Below are positions 1 through 6,837 of a DNA stretch of 64,000 nucleotides, in pieces. Below the pieces are notes generated by a model, which saw only the letters and a list, made by a program, of their open reading frames with translations, made no database searches and was not told the origin of the DNA. A program made the translations under genes and the position numbers. This DNA is from Aphanothece saxicola GSE-SYN-MK-01-06B (GTDB lineage: Bacteria; Cyanobacteriota; Cyanobacteriia; PCC-6307; Cyanobiaceae): the NCBI GenBank assembly GCA_019359745.1, contig JAHHGT010000005.1, positions 124,001-188,000 on the forward strand. Direction: 5' to 3'. Position 1 is the first letter of the stretch. Each line of letters opens with the position of its first letter.

Positions 1-227
1 TTCGCCGTAGCCAATGAACGCACAGCGATCAGATCCTGATCACCAATCGCTCGGAGGCTGCTGCTTGAAAGCGTCAACAGCGATTGGGTGCGTCCCGATG
101 CAGCGACAAACTCAATTTCGAAATTTGCAGGGTCGTGAATAGCTACGACAGCACCGAGATCGCCCAACTGCAGACCAGCATCAGGTATGTCGTGGGTGAG
201 AGCAACTGTCTGGTGCAAGACGAACAT
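1..227 (-). CDS. DUF4926 domain protein (3' end outside window)
   Basis: Reading the minus strand from the ATG at 227 gives a stop-free frame to the window edge, beginning MFVLHQTVALTHDIPDAGLQ and continuing through LGDLGAVVAIH. The pattern (aliphatic start, short hydrophobic strand, GDLGxVV turn, then FEIEFV) matches the small beta-barrel DUF4926 family as I know it; family members are about 60-90 residues, so little is missing. The start lies 3 bases past the stop of the DUF6883 gene, so the two are almost certainly co-transcribed. The pair is a recurrent one in cyanobacteria; its function is unknown to me. Confidence 0.72.
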   Translation of the reverse strand, partial: MFVLHQTVALTHDIPDAGLQLGDLGAVVAIHDPANFEIEFVAASGRTQSLLTLSSSSLRAIGDQDLIAVRSLATA

Positions 228-230
228 GAC

Positions 231-560
231 TTACTCCGGAAATGCGGTGACGAGCCTTGGCTGTCTGGAATGATCGGGGATCAGCCAGACCGTTCTGAAT
301 GGTCTGGATGCGCCGTTGGAGCCTTTCAACGTAGCACTGATGACTACTTTCATCCCATAGGCACTCATCTCGATCCGCTGAACCGTCCCAGTCTGGCCAT
401 GATGGAGCAGATCATCACGAAGTCGTGTCCAGGATTCAGCGGTGTAGCCGAGTGAACGAAAGACCCTGGCCTTGAAGCGACAAACTGGATGCGTGTCTGA
501 GAGCAGATAGTCGCAGATCTTGGCTTCGTCAACGATCGCGTGGTCTGCATGGGGGAGCAT
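231..560 (-). CDS. DUF6883 domain protein
   Basis: This 109-residue protein begins MLPHADHAIVDEAKICDYLL and contains HPVCRFKARVFRSLGY, the typical N-terminal signature of DUF6883 (a conserved P-x-A-x-x-A-V-D-x-x-K start, then K/R-A-x-x-F). I chose the ATG at 560 rather than the upstream start at 599, because homologues begin at this motif. It ends in TAA and the DUF4926 gene starts 3 bases later. It is divergent from the HNH-HIT gene at 635. No catalytic residues can be named; the role is unknown. Confidence 0.72.
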   Translation of the reverse strand: MLPHADHAIVDEAKICDYLLSDTHPVCRFKARVFRSLGYTAESWTRLRDDLLHHGQTGTVQRIEMSAYGMKVVISATLKGSNGASRPFRTVWLIPDHSRQPRLVTAFPE

Positions 561-634
561 TCGTGGGCCAGGGTGATCGCCGGAGCTTCTCCTCCACAAA
601 TGCCACCCCCTGTCACAGCCGCCAGGATTCCCCC

Positions 635-1615
635 ATGCCCCCGCCCCCCTCCGCCACCTACCAGCGCCTGCGCGAGTACATCGCCGAACGCATGCGCATG
701 AGCCACATCTACAAACCCCTCATGCTCATGGAGCTGCTGGGGAGGAGCAGCCCAGCCCCAGCGCAGGACGTGGCCCGGCGGATCCTGGGCGAAGACGTGA
801 CCCAGATCGACTACTACACCGAGCGGGTGAAGCGCATGGTGGGCAAGGTGCTCACCGGCAACGGCATCACCGCCTACTGCAACGTCGCCTACAGCCTGAT
901 CGGCGCCTACAGCCTGATCGGCGGCGACGAGCTGAGCGACGCCGAGCGCGACCAGCTGCAGCAGCTGTGCCGCCAGTGCCTCGATGCCTTCCGCGAGCAG
1001 CGCGGCGAAGAGGTGTTTGCCCACCGCAGCCGCCACCGGAGCCCGATCAGCGGCTCGGTGAAATATAGAGTCCTCACCCGCGCCAGGGGCCGCTGCGAGT
1101 GCTGCGGCGCTCACGAGCACCAGCGGGCCCTGGAGGTGGACCACATCGTCCCCAAAAACCAGGGCGGCTCCGACGCCATCAGCAACCTGCAGGCCCTCTG
1201 CTTCCGCTGCAACGCCGGCAAGCGCGACACCGACTGCACCGACTTCCGCGGCGTGCAGGCCAGCTACGGCCACCGCGAAGCGGGCTGTGTGTTCTGCGCG
1301 CTAAAGGGCAGCGGCCGGGTGCTGCTGGAGAACGAGGGGCACAGCCTGGTGATCCCGCGTCGGCACGTGGCCGACGGGCTGGAGCTGCACCAGCCGGAGT
1401 GGAACGCCGTGGTGGAACTGCTGAAGCTGAGGCGGGAGCAGCTCAGTGCCCAGGACGCCACGATCAGCGGCTGGAATGTGGGGCTCAACTCAGGCGAAGC
1501 GGCGGGACAGACGGTGTTTCATGCGCATTGGCATCTGATCCCGAGGCGGGAGGGAGATTGTGAGCAGCCGAGGGGTGGAGTGCGAGGGGTGATCCCTTCG
1601 AGACGGGCCTACTGA
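635..1615 (+). CDS. HNH endonuclease-HIT domain fusion protein
   Basis: A 326-residue protein with three parts. Residues 1-135 are an alpha-helical N-terminal region I do not recognise. Residues 140-200 are a zinc-type HNH nuclease: C154/C157, then the EVDHIVPKNQGG loop with D169-H170, N184, and C189/C192. Residues 216-310 are a HIT hydrolase: a C218-x-x-C221 pair, N281-x-G, and the histidine triad H296-A-H298-W-H300, where H298 would be the nucleotide-accepting residue. HNH domains cut DNA and HIT domains hydrolyse or transfer nucleotides, so the fusion suggests a nucleic-acid defence or repair enzyme (inference). I start at the ATG at 635; an upstream in-frame ATG at 563 overlaps the divergent DUF6883 gene. 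An 18-bp tandem duplication sits near codon 88. Confidence 0.85.
   Translation: MPPPPSATYQRLREYIAERMRMSHIYKPLMLMELLGRSSPAPAQDVARRILGEDVTQIDYYTERVKRMVGKVLTGNGITAYCNVAYSLIGAYSLIGGDELSDAERDQLQQLCRQCLDAFREQRGEEVFAHRSRHRSPISGSVKYRVLTRARGRCECCGAHEHQRALEVDHIVPKNQGGSDAISNLQALCFRCNAGKRDTDCTDFRGVQASYGHREAGCVFCALKGSGRVLLENEGHSLVIPRRHVADGLELHQPEWNAVVELLKLRREQLSAQDATISGWNVGLNSGEAAGQTVFHAHWHLIPRREGDCEQPRGGVRGVIPSRRAY
887..922 (+). repeat. 18-bp perfect tandem duplication inside the HNH-HIT gene
   Basis: The unit gcctacagcctgatcggc occurs twice back to back (887-904 and 905-922). It adds six residues in frame, giving AYSLIGAYSLIG. It lies between the unrecognised N-terminal domain and the HNH domain. Confidence 0.95.
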
Positions 1616-1665
1616 AGACAGCCAGCCTCGCCTCGGCTACAAAGACACAAGTACTGGCCGAATCC

Positions 1666-2607
1666 GTGCCCTCCTACTGGTGGGTGAACCACAAGCAGAC
1701 CTACCGGCAGGAGACCGACGGCGGCTACATCTGGTCGCCGAAGGCGAACGCCAACGGCGCCCGCAATGTGACCTACTACAACCTCAGCCGCTGCCAGCGG
1801 GGGGATGTGGTGTTCAGCTATGCCAATGGGCGGATCAGCCAGCTGGGCCTGGTGGAATCGCCGGCGGTTACGGCAGTCAAACCTGAGGAGTTTGGCCCTG
1901 CTGGCGAGAACTGGAACCAGGAGGGCTGGCTGGTGCGGGTGAACTGGCACCCGCTGCGCCAGGCCCTGGTGCCGCAGACGTTCTTTGAGCTGCTGCAGCC
2001 GCTGCTGCCGGAACGCCACAGCCCGATCAGCACCAGCACTGGCCGGGGCAACCAGGGGGTGTACCTGGCGGGGCTGAGCGAAACCCTGGGGCTGCTGTTG
2101 CTGAAGCTGATAGAAGAGCACGCCGATCCGGCGGTGCGGGTGCACCTGGTGGTGCTGGCGGAAGAGGGGGAGTACACCGCCGCGCTGCTCGATGACATGC
2201 AGCGGCTGCAGGAGGTACCCAGCAGCACCGAGCGCGATGCGCTCACCAAGGCGCGGCTGGGGCAGGGATTGTTTCGCCATCGGGTGTCGGAGCTGGAGCC
2301 GGCCTGTCGGGTCACGGGGCTTGCGCGGCAGGAGTTCCTGGTGGCGAGCCATATCAAACCCTGGCGATCCTGCGACAACAGCGAACGGCTGAGCGGCGCG
2401 AACGGCTTATTGCTCTCCCCCCATGTGGACAAGCTGTTTGATCGCCATTGGATCAGCTTCGACGCCGGTGGTGAGCTGATCTGGCAGCACGAGGCAGCAG
2501 GTGAAGCCTTGCGCTGTTGGGGCATCGAAGGGGCGAATCTGATCCGGCCGTTCAGCCGGGAGCAGGAGGCGTTCTTGAGTGCCCACCGGGAATCCCTGAG
2601 GCACTGA
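1666..2607 (+). CDS. EVE-HNH modification-dependent endonuclease-like protein
   Basis: A 313-residue protein starting at GTG 1666. The N-terminal part (about 1-105) begins MPSYWWVNHKQTYRQETDGG and has the W-W-V-N, GGYIWSPK and RGDVVFSYA elements of EVE-type (PUA-like) base-reading domains. The C-terminal part (about 208-275) is an HNH_2 nuclease: C214RVTG, SHIKPW with H229, GANGLLLSPH with N246 and H253, then DKLF. EVE-HNH proteins are known modification-dependent (type IV, McrA-like) restriction enzymes that cut DNA carrying modified cytosines. The gene is intact, lies 50 bp after the HNH-HIT gene and 9 bp before the ruined helicase, so the three likely formed one defence operon (inference). 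Confidence 0.86.
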   Translation: MPSYWWVNHKQTYRQETDGGYIWSPKANANGARNVTYYNLSRCQRGDVVFSYANGRISQLGLVESPAVTAVKPEEFGPAGENWNQEGWLVRVNWHPLRQALVPQTFFELLQPLLPERHSPISTSTGRGNQGVYLAGLSETLGLLLLKLIEEHADPAVRVHLVVLAEEGEYTAALLDDMQRLQEVPSSTERDALTKARLGQGLFRHRVSELEPACRVTGLARQEFLVASHIKPWRSCDNSERLSGANGLLLSPHVDKLFDRHWISFDAGGELIWQHEAAGEALRCWGIEGANLIRPFSREQEAFLSAHRESLRH

Positions 2608-2616
2608 GGCCTATCG

Positions 2617-4265
2617 GTGCCCGCCCTCGATTTCGCCCGCCTGGCGTCTGAGTTCGCCACCCACTCCGCCGCCCTGGCCGGTCCGGGACACCCGAGCCTC
2701 CTGTTCGTGGCCCATCGGCGCGAGATCCTGCAGTAGAGCCTCGCCACCTTCCGCCAGGTGCTGCGCGATGGCTCCTTCGGAGAGCTGCTGGTCGATGGCC
2801 AGCGCCCCAGCCAGTGGCGCCATGTGTTCGCCTCGGTGCAGTCTCTCGCGGGGCTTGATCCGGCGGCCCTGGCGCCGGACACGTTCGCCGTGGTGATCGT
2901 CGATGAGTTCCACCACGCCGCCGCCGCCAGCTACGAGCGCTGCCTGGCCCACCTGAGGCCGTCCCTGCTGCTGGGCCTCACCGCCACCCCCGAGCGCACC
3001 GGCGGCGAGGACATCCTCCATTGGTTCGAGGGCCGCATGGCCGCCGAGCTGCGGCTTGCGCCTCCACGACGGCACCGACCTCTCCCAGATCGAATGGCGC
3101 CTCAACAGCTACGCCAGCGAAGCCCTCTCCAACCTCTACACCGCCGACGACGCCCGCCTGCGCCTGATCCTGCGCGAACTGGCTGACAAGGTCACCAACC
3201 TGGAGGCGATGCGGGCCCTGGGCTTTTGCGTGAGCGTGGAGCACGCCCGCTGGATGGCCCGCAAGTTCGTGGCCGCCGGCCTGCGCGCCGCCGCCCTCGA
3301 TGCCTCCAGCCCCCGCGACGAGCGCGCCGGGCAGATCCGCCGCCTGCGCTCCGGCGAGCTGCAGATCCTGTTTGCGGTGGATCTGTTCAACGAAGGCCTC
3401 GACATCCCCGAGATCGACACGGTTCTGTTCCTGCGCCCCACCGAGAGCCATCTGGTGTTCCTGCAGCAGCTCGGCCGCGGGCTGCGCCTCTGCCCGGGCA
3501 GAAGCTGCCTCACGGTGCTGGATTTCATCGGCCAGGCCCACCGCAACTTCCGCTTCGACGTCCGCTACCGCGCCCTGCTCGGCGGCACACGCGACCAACT
3601 GGAACAGCAGATCAATGAGGGGTTTCCCTTCCTGCCGGCCGGTTGCAGCCTGCAGCTCGATCGGGTGTCGAGCCAGCGGGTGCTGGCCAATCTGCGCGAG
3701 TCGCTGCCCAGCCTTTCTCGATGAGCTGCGCGACCTGTTCGCCCTCCTGTTGGAGCGCACCGACCACCTCGCCCCTCCCCTGGACTGGGATCAGCCCGTG
3801 CCCCTGGCCCTCCACGCCCGCTACAGCCGCGCCGAGATCTACGCAGCCTTTGGCCTGATCAGCGATACCCAGCAGACCACCGGCCAGTCGGGGGTGTTGT
3901 TCGATCGGGCCACCCAGTGCGACGTCTTCTTCATCACCCTCAAGAAATCCGAGCGCCTCTTCTCCCCCACCACCCGCTACAACGACTATGCGATCTCCCC
4001 GTGGGAGTTCCACTGGGAGAGCCAGAGCCTCACCCGGGAAGCCTCCGCCACCGGGCAGCGCTACATCCACCAAGTGGAGCGTGGCAGCCGGGTGCTGTTG
4101 TTGGTGCGGGAGGAAAGCAAGCGCGGTGGGGTGACGCTGCCGTTTCTTTGCCTGGGCTTTGCCGACTACGTGAGCCACGAGGGCGAGCGGCCGATGGCGA
4201 TTCGTTGGAGGTTGCACAGGGCGATCCCGGGGGGCTTCTATCCGGAGCTAGCGGTGGCGGTGTGA
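2617..4265 (+). pseudogene. SF2 helicase with C-terminal DUF3427 domain, pseudogene
   Basis: Pieces of one helicase are readable in three frames. Frame A (from GTG 2617) gives LLFVAHRREIL, then an in-frame TAG at 2734, then the Walker B/DEAH box DEFHH and motif III LGLTATPERTGG. Around 3050 the frame changes, then FAVDLFNEGLDIPEIDTVLF and motif VI QLGRGLRL follow until a stop at 3724. The last part (in a third frame from about 3715 to 4265) is DUF3427: LALHARYSRAEIYAAFGL, CDVFFITLKKSE, FHWESQS, and a C-terminal PELAVAV. The start reads as if just past a Walker A motif, so the N-terminus (in relatives usually a phospholipase-D-like nuclease plus the P-loop) is missing. About 150-200 residues also seem lost at the 3715 junction. 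One stop, two frame changes and two deletions make this clearly dead. Confidence 0.9.
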
Positions 4266-4281
4266 GGGGGCCTGTAGCCGC

Positions 4282-4287
4282 TAGCCT
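4282..4287 (+). promoter_or_regulatory. Candidate near-leaderless -10 element of the DUF433 gene
   Basis: TAGCCT stands 6 bases before the ATG at 4294. The same arrangement recurs before hicB (TAGCCT, 5019) and the VapB-like gene (TAACCT, 6579). Transcription would begin at or next to the start codon. No -35 element is clear. Confidence 0.4.
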
Positions 4288-4293
4288 GTCGCA

Positions 4294-4512
4294 ATGGCTC
4301 ATGCGCGCATCACCCACAACCCAGCCCAGTGCGGCGGTAAGCCCTGCATCAGAGGCATGCGGATCCGCGTGAGCGATGTGCTCGATCTTTATGCCGCTGG
4401 GCTCTCCCCCGATCAGATCCTCTCCGAGCTTCCTGATCTTGAGCCGGAAGATCTCCAGGCGGCCCTCAGCTATGCCGCCCGCGAGTTGAACCATCCTGTT
4501 CTGGTCGCGTGA
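4294..4512 (+). CDS. DUF433 antitoxin-like protein
   Basis: This 72-residue protein has the DUF433 signature: ARITHNPAQCGGKPCIRGMR followed by I-R-V-S-D-V-L-D-L-Y, then GLSPDQILSELPDLEPEDLQ and AALSYAARE. DUF433 proteins carry a winged-helix fold and are usually paired with a DUF5615 (PIN-like) partner in a type II toxin-antitoxin arrangement. The partner is present here, overlapping by 4 bases (GTGA), but broken. The antitoxin frame is intact with no missing motif, and likely still binds DNA (inference). Confidence 0.85.
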   Translation: MAHARITHNPAQCGGKPCIRGMRIRVSDVLDLYAAGLSPDQILSELPDLEPEDLQAALSYAARELNHPVLVA

Positions 4513-4763
4513 TTCTCTGGCTTGATGCTCAGTTGTAACCAGCCCTCGCGAGTTGGATCACAGCACAATTCGCTCCGATCCAGAAGGATCACGACTTCCT
4601 GCATCTCCTCTTCGAGCAGGGGCCGCCTCCCCAGGTGATCTGGCTTCGCGTGGGCAACAGTTCCAACCAGGCTCTCCAGGCCGTGCTGCTGCGTACCCTT
4701 GATCAGGCCATCACCATTCTCCGTGACGGGGAACCCTGGGTAAAAATTCGCTCACCACGCTGA
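4509..4763 (+). pseudogene. DUF5615 PIN-like toxin, pseudogene
   Basis: From GTG 4509 the frame reads VILWLDAQL, hits TAA at 4536, then continues in the same frame PALASWITAQF and rejoins KDHDFLHLLFEQGPPPQVIW and LRVGNSSN to a TGA at 4761. The start (LDAQLSPxLAxW), the KDxDF acidic motif and the VIWLRxGN strand are hallmarks of DUF5615 toxins. Intact members are about 110 residues; only about 84 codons remain. The gap lies between ITAQF and KDHDF, where a second acidic residue of the PIN-like site should be. The premature stop and the deletion indicate the toxin is dead. Confidence 0.85.
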
Positions 4764-4779
4764 ATCCCCTGCGCTACCT

Positions 4780-4975
4780 GCCAACGCGGCTCCCGGGTAC
4801 TGCTGTACCGCTGCGCGGAAGCCTTCGGTGACAGGCGGGAGCAGCGCAAGCTTGGCGGAGCCACCTACGAAAGCCACGAAGACGAGCCGATCGTGTTGGT
4901 CGCAGAGCGGCGATTCGCTGGCGGCTGCACAGGGCGATTCCGGCAGCGTTGGTTCCGGAGTTGGCGGTGGCGTGA
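4780..4975 (+). pseudogene. DUF3427 C-terminal fragment (second copy)
   Basis: One frame gives RGSRVLL and later GGATYESHEDEP, which correspond to RGSRVLL and ADYVSHEGERP near the end of the first DUF3427 copy. A second frame then gives IRWRLHRAIP and PELAVA before TGA 4973, matching the first copy's final residues. The DNA match continues past the stop (tgagggggc in both). Internal deletions and a frameshift make it non-coding. It lies between the DUF433 and HicBA modules. Confidence 0.75.
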
Positions 4976-5018
4976 GGGGGCTGGGAGGCTTCGTCACAGA
5001 GGCCAGCTCCATGCCGCT

Positions 5019-5024
5019 TAGCCT
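5019..5024 (+). promoter_or_regulatory. Candidate -10 element of hicBA
   Basis: TAGCCT lies 6 bases upstream of the ATG at 5031 and 27 bases upstream of the ATG at 5052. The sequence ccgcttagcctgaacgc closely resembles the segment ahead of the DUF433 gene. Confidence 0.38.
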
Positions 5025-5051
5025 GAACGCATGTCAGGGAGTCAGACCGAC

Positions 5052-5249
5052 ATGAGCTACCGCATCCGGCTGTTGGAAACCGAAGAGGGTTGGTCGGTGA
5101 GCTGTCTTGACCTACCCGGCTGCCACTCCCAGGGAGCCAACAGGGACGAAGCACTGGCGAACATCCGCGAAGCGATAGCCCTCTGGCTGGAAGTGGAAGC
5201 TGAGGAGGGTGGCGTGCGCAGCGTGGAGACGATGGAACTCGCCATCTGA
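5052..5249 (+). CDS. hicB: HicB-family antitoxin
   Basis: A 65-residue HicB-type protein: an N-terminal partial RNase H-like fold with MSYRIRLLETEEGWSVSCLD, then LPGCHSQG, then the helix RDEALANIREAIALWLE. It neutralises HicA and usually represses its own operon. I prefer the ATG at 5052, because AGGGAG at 5036-5041 is a fair ribosome binding site. An ATG at 5031 would add seven residues and would suit a leaderless message from TAGCCT at 5019. Its stop overlaps the hicA start (TGATG). No separate C-terminal DNA-binding domain is present, which fits the short HicB class. Confidence 0.88.
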   Translation: MSYRIRLLETEEGWSVSCLDLPGCHSQGANRDEALANIREAIALWLEVEAEEGGVRSVETMELAI

Positions 5250-5461
5250 TGCCGCGGCTGCCGGGAATCAGCCAGAAGGAGGCCGTGAGGGTGTTTCTGA
5301 AGCTGGGGTATCGGATTGTCCGCGAGTCGGGTCATCTGATCCTGAGCAATGGCGAGCGTCGGCTTGTGATCCCAAGACACGACCCCATCAACGCCATCAC
5401 CATTGGCGCGATTGCGCGCGATGCAGGTCTGACGCCTGAGCAGTTCCGCCAGCTGCTGTGA
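5249..5461 (+). CDS. hicA: HicA-family mRNA interferase toxin
   Basis: A 70-residue HicA toxin with the double-stranded RNA-binding-like fold: LPGISQKEAVRVFLKLGYRI, then VRESGHLILSNGERRLVIPRH, then ITIGAIARDAGLTPEQFRQL. The histidine in SGH is at the position of the catalytic histidine of HicA RNases, which cleave mRNA. Length and motifs are complete. The start codon overlaps the hicB stop, typical of translational coupling. Of the four toxin genes in this island it is the only one that appears intact. Confidence 0.9.
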   Translation: MPRLPGISQKEAVRVFLKLGYRIVRESGHLILSNGERRLVIPRHDPINAITIGAIARDAGLTPEQFRQLL

Positions 5462-5520
5462 TGGCCTAAGAGGAGCGTCTCAACGGTGTCCTCGCCCCCT
5501 GCGGCCACGACCACAAGGCC

Positions 5521-5802
5521 ATGGGCGCGCACGAACGGCGCCGATGGCTGAGGCTCTGCGCCCAACTGCTCTTTATCCTGCCGGTGCCCCTGCACGTGCA
5601 CGGCCGTCACCGCGAAGGCGTGCTCTGGCACCAGCCCAGCGCCACCGACCTACTGTTCATCACCCTGCGCAAAAGCGAAGCCCTCTTCTCGCCCTCTACC
5701 CGCTACCGCGGCCTGGCCCTCGGCCCCTCGCTATTCCACTGGGAGAGCCAGAGCAGCCCCGGCAGGCAGCCTGGCTACCGGTGATGGCGTTGGCGGTTTA
5801 GC
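5521..5802 (+). pseudogene. DUF3427 fragment (third copy)
   Basis: The frame from 5521 reads VPLHVHGRHREGVLWHQPSA, then TDLLFITLRKSEALFSPSTR, then FHWESQS, lining up with VPLALHARYS, DVFFITLKKSERLFSPTTR and FHWESQS of the first copy. It skips the segment between HAR and REGVLW, and jumps from WESQS to a final MALAV-stop at 5800-5802. So it has two internal deletions and a frame change. It lies between hicBA and the mntA-hepT pair. Confidence 0.8.
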
Positions 5803-5839
5803 GTCATCCCAGGCCACTCCTGAGCATTCACTGCCGGCC

Positions 5840-6136
5840 ATGGACGTCAGTTCCGAAACGTTGATCCGCCAATTGCGCCAGCACGCGCCCATCTGGAGTG
5901 AGCGTTTCGGCGTGCGCAGCCTGCGGATCTTCGGCTCCTGGGCCCGTGGCACGGCAACACCGAGCAGCGATGTGGATCTGCTGGTGGCCTTCGACGGCCC
6001 TGCCACCGCGAGACGCTTCTATGGCCTCCAGCTGTTCCTGGAAGACCTGCTCCAACAACCTGTCGATCTGGTGACGGAACAAGCACTCCGGCAGGAGCTC
6101 AGGCCTGCGGTGGAGGCGGATGCCATCACCCTCTGA
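5840..6136 (+). CDS. mntA: MntA-type minimal nucleotidyltransferase antitoxin
   Basis: A 98-residue minimal nucleotidyltransferase. The signature G32-S-W-A-R-G followed by S-D44-V-D46-L-L-V is the polymerase-beta-type active site (GSxARGxxxxxSDxDL). In MntA-HepT modules this enzyme silences the HepT toxin by adding AMP groups to it. The gene overlaps the start of hepT (6120) by 17 bases, the usual coupling. All active-site residues are present, so the antitoxin seems functional although its partner is broken. Confidence 0.88.
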   Translation: MDVSSETLIRQLRQHAPIWSERFGVRSLRIFGSWARGTATPSSDVDLLVAFDGPATARRFYGLQLFLEDLLQQPVDLVTEQALRQELRPAVEADAITL

Positions 6137-6424
6137 CGGCAGTCCGAAACGTGACTGGCGCCTCTATGCGCAGGACATGGATCGGTTTGCCCGTCGTGCC
6201 GTGGGCTACTGCGCTGATCTGAACCGTTCGCAGTTCGAGGCGAACCAGCTGATGCAGGATGCCGTTCTTCGCAACATCGAGCTGATCGGCGAAGCCGCCA
6301 CTCGCATCCCATGCGCAATCAACTCATCCACGCCTATCTGGGGGTCGACCTTGATGTGGTGTGGGATGTGGTGCAGGTGGAATTGCCGCTGCTGATCCTT
6401 CAGCTGAAGACCGTTCTGTCCTGA
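6120..6424 (+). pseudogene. hepT: HepT-like toxin (DUF86), pseudogene
   Basis: The 5' part reads RDWRLYAQDMDRFARRAVGY, then QFEANQLMQDAVLRNIELIG and EAATRIP, standard for HepT. After RIP the frame is lost. The C-terminal half resumes in another frame as MRNQLIHAYLGVDLDVVWDV, then VQVELPLLILQL to TGA 6422. The toxin's RNase motif RNxxxH is present (R-N-Q-L-I-H) but out of frame. About 20 residues between RIP and MRN are missing relative to family members. This is a deletion with frameshift, so no active toxin is made. Confidence 0.87.
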
Positions 6425-6459
6425 CGAGCAGCCTGGTCGTGAGGGGATCAGGGGCCCCT

Positions 6460-6552
6460 TGGATCCACCGCGAAGGCGTGCTCGGGCACCAGAGCAGCGC
6501 CACCGACCTGCAGTTCATCACCCTGCGGAAGCGTCACCGATGTGGCGAGTGA
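6460..6552 (+). pseudogene. DUF3427 fragment (fourth copy)
   Basis: The frame reads IHREGVLGHQSSATDLQFIT followed by LRK, near-identical to REGVLWHQPSATDLLFITLRK of the third copy, and then runs into unrelated residues and a stop at 6550-6552. Only about 25 codons survive. It lies between hepT and the VapB-like gene. Confidence 0.8.
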
Positions 6553-6584
6553 TGCATGCAAAGCGCATGCGCCGCGAGTAACCT
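6551..6584 (+). promoter_or_regulatory. Candidate promoter/operator of the VapB-VapC pair
   Basis: GCATGC occurs at 6554-6559 and again at 6565-6570, separated by aaagc, forming an inverted pair. TAACCT (6579-6584) follows and lies 7 bases before the ATG at 6592. Such paired palindromes just upstream of antitoxin genes are typical autoregulatory operators; assignment here is inference. Confidence 0.4.
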
Positions 6585-6591
6585 GGCAGCC

Positions 6592-6837
6592 ATGCCATCC
6601 CTGCAGATCCGCGACCTGCCTGAGCCACTTCACCGGTTGCTGCAGCACCGCGCCCAGGTTCACAAGCGCAGCCTCAGCCAGCAGGCGTTGGTGGATCTCG
6701 AGGCCATCGCCAGCGAGGATGGGCGCGAGCGTCGCCGCCTGGTGCTCGATCGCATCGCCCGGCGCGGGCCCCTGGCCACTGCGCTGGCCGCAGATCAGAC
6801 GCCGGAAGCGCTGATCCGCGCCGACCGCGAGCGCTGA
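6592..6837 (+). CDS. FitA/VapB-like ribbon-helix-helix antitoxin
   Basis: An 81-residue protein starting MPSLQIRDLPEPLHRLLQHR, followed by AQVHKRSLSQQALVDLEAIA. The beta-strand (LQIRDLP) plus two helices with SLSQQAL is the Arc/FitA-type DNA-binding domain of VapB antitoxins. I chose the ATG at 6592 over the one at 6556, because the strand motif starts two residues later and a promoter-like element lies between. The stop overlaps the vapC start (TGATG). It appears intact. Confidence 0.83.
   Translation: MPSLQIRDLPEPLHRLLQHRAQVHKRSLSQQALVDLEAIASEDGRERRRLVLDRIARRGPLATALAADQTPEALIRADRER

Noticed and set aside
84..455. 123-codon plus-strand open frame at the left edge
   Set aside because: It overlaps the DUF6883 and DUF4926 genes on the other strand, both of which have family signatures.
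6462..6552. Possible short independent gene
   Set aside because: Its sequence is a fragment of DUF3427 and ends in unrelated codons; treated as a pseudogene scrap.
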